The translations under genes and the position numbers were made by a program. A stretch of DNA of 13,528 nt from an uncultured Blautia sp. (lineage in GTDB: Bacteria; Bacillota; Clostridia; Lachnospirales; Lachnospiraceae), in assembly GCA_934358405.1 (NCBI GenBank), contig CAKRKL010000047.1:1-13528 (forward strand), given 5' to 3'. Positions within the stretch are counted from its first letter, which is position 1. Each line of letters starts with the position of its first letter. The notes beneath the pieces are model-generated. The model had not been told where the DNA came from. It worked only from the letters and a program-made list of their open reading frames with translations, and did no database searches. Below are positions 12,937 to 13,528 of this stretch, piece by piece.

Positions 12937-13528
12937 ACTGAAGCTCGGCGATTCGGGTGACACCTACGTAGATTTCCTGAACCTTGTACCAGGTGGGATA
13001 GTCTACGATTCCGGTTTCCGGCAGCCCGAAAATGTTCTGGAATTTTCGCACGCAAGCCTTAGTCTGAGAGCCATATATGCCATCCGGATTTACTTTTGGA
13101 AGTGCGGGGTATGCCTGACTGATGGCATTTAACTGCTCCTGGAGCTGTACAACCTTACTTCCTGATGCACCTATATCCAAGTCGTAACCCGGCCAGGAGG
13201 AAGGGATGCCGGAAATCTCCTCCGCAACATTGATATACATGTCACTTCCATAAAAATAGCGCAGAATCTCAATAGGGGAATATCCCTGATCTCCAAGGCG
13301 CTTACTTCCCCACTGGGTCATCCATCCCCGGTCACGGCATTGCACCCGTTCTCCGTCACAGTATTGTGTAAGAATGGGCTGACGTACATTTGGCCTGGAA
13401 AGATAGTTTTCAAACAGTTCATCTACTATGCGGTCAATGGTATTAAAAATATTTCTTCCACGGATCCATTTGTGGTCATAAGCAGTGGAGGAGGTGATGG
13501 TATAGTCTTTTCCTTTGTTGCGATACCA
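12935..13528 (-). CDS. SpoIID-like and peptidoglycan-binding domain protein, C-terminal part
   Basis: The minus-strand frame is open from the right edge to TAA at 12937-12935, giving 197 residues with the N-terminus outside the window. An internal GTG at 13345 is not the true start, because matching sequence continues upstream of it. The upstream part (AYDHKWIRGRNIFNTIDR, then YCDGERVQCRDRGWMTQWGS, then LGDQGYSPIEILRYFYG) resembles the GMSQWGA...G..Y..IL..YYG core of SpoIID/amidase-enhancer proteins. After a linker, residues about 114-185 form a PG_binding_1 domain (IGASGSKVVQLQEQLN, then DGIYGSQTKACVRKFQNIFGL and TGIVDYPTWYKV). It would bind or remodel cell-wall peptidoglycan, plausibly in sporulation. 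The exact activity is unknown from this fragment. Confidence 0.75.
   Translation of the reverse strand, partial: WYRNKGKDYTITSSTAYDHKWIRGRNIFNTIDRIVDELFENYLSRPNVRQPILTQYCDGERVQCRDRGWMTQWGSKRLGDQGYSPIEILRYFYGSDMYINVAEEISGIPSSWPGYDLDIGASGSKVVQLQEQLNAISQAYPALPKVNPDGIYGSQTKACVRKFQNIFGLPETGIVDYPTWYKVQEIYVGVTRIAELQ

Noticed and set aside
12920-13132. Short plus-strand frame over the convergent region
   Set aside because: It is antisense to the conserved peptidoglycan-binding gene and starts inside the terminator hairpin without a ribosome binding site.

Overview
The window is a chromosomal housekeeping segment from an anaerobic Firmicute, most likely a Lachnospiraceae member (Blautia/Ruminococcus/Dorea-like). 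This rests on gene order (secG-rnr-smpB, then pyrH-frr-uppS-cdsA-dxr-rseP), protein style, strong AGGAGG-type ribosome binding sites, sigma-A-like promoters and moderate GC. Genus is a guess from memory; no search was run.

Layout. Bases 1-206 hold the 3' end of secG, closed by a clear intrinsic terminator. Next comes a 278-base gap filled almost entirely by an elaborate palindromic element and a small hairpin. RNase R (rnr), SmpB (smpB) and a YciA-like acyl-CoA thioesterase follow on the + strand. A good promoter at 3892-3920 then starts a lipoprotein gene, followed without any visible terminator by pyrH, frr, uppS, cdsA, dxr and rseP. These act in UMP phosphorylation, ribosome recycling, undecaprenyl-PP synthesis, CDP-diacylglycerol synthesis, the MEP isoprenoid pathway and intramembrane proteolysis. 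A strong terminator at 10423-10474 ends the run. A consensus promoter then drives a stand-alone FabK/nitronate-monooxygenase-type flavoprotein, followed by a GH172 (DUF2961) glycosidase-family protein. A converging minus-strand gene with a SpoIID-like segment and a C-terminal peptidoglycan-binding domain runs off the right edge.

How the genes fit together. secG, rnr and smpB belong to secretion and RNA/translation quality control. The pyrH-rseP block links nucleotide supply and ribosome recycling to envelope lipid and isoprenoid synthesis. dxr makes the MEP intermediate from which the IPP used by UppS derives, and CdsA makes the phospholipid precursor. Tight spacing (uppS/cdsA and dxr/rseP are one base apart) suggests translational coupling.

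The most unusual signal is non-coding: a set of structured intergenic repeats. A 172-base multi-branched palindrome lies at 254-425. A 27-base stretch after pyrH matches its terminus in inverted orientation at 23 of 27 positions and closes into its own hairpin. Two small hairpins, upstream of rnr and of smpB, differ by a compensated base pair. These look like members of a dispersed, structure-conserving repeat family. A second candidate is a FabT-like operator dyad just downstream of the -10 box of the FabK-like gene. The protein-coding content is otherwise ordinary. No gap without a gene exceeds 300 bases.
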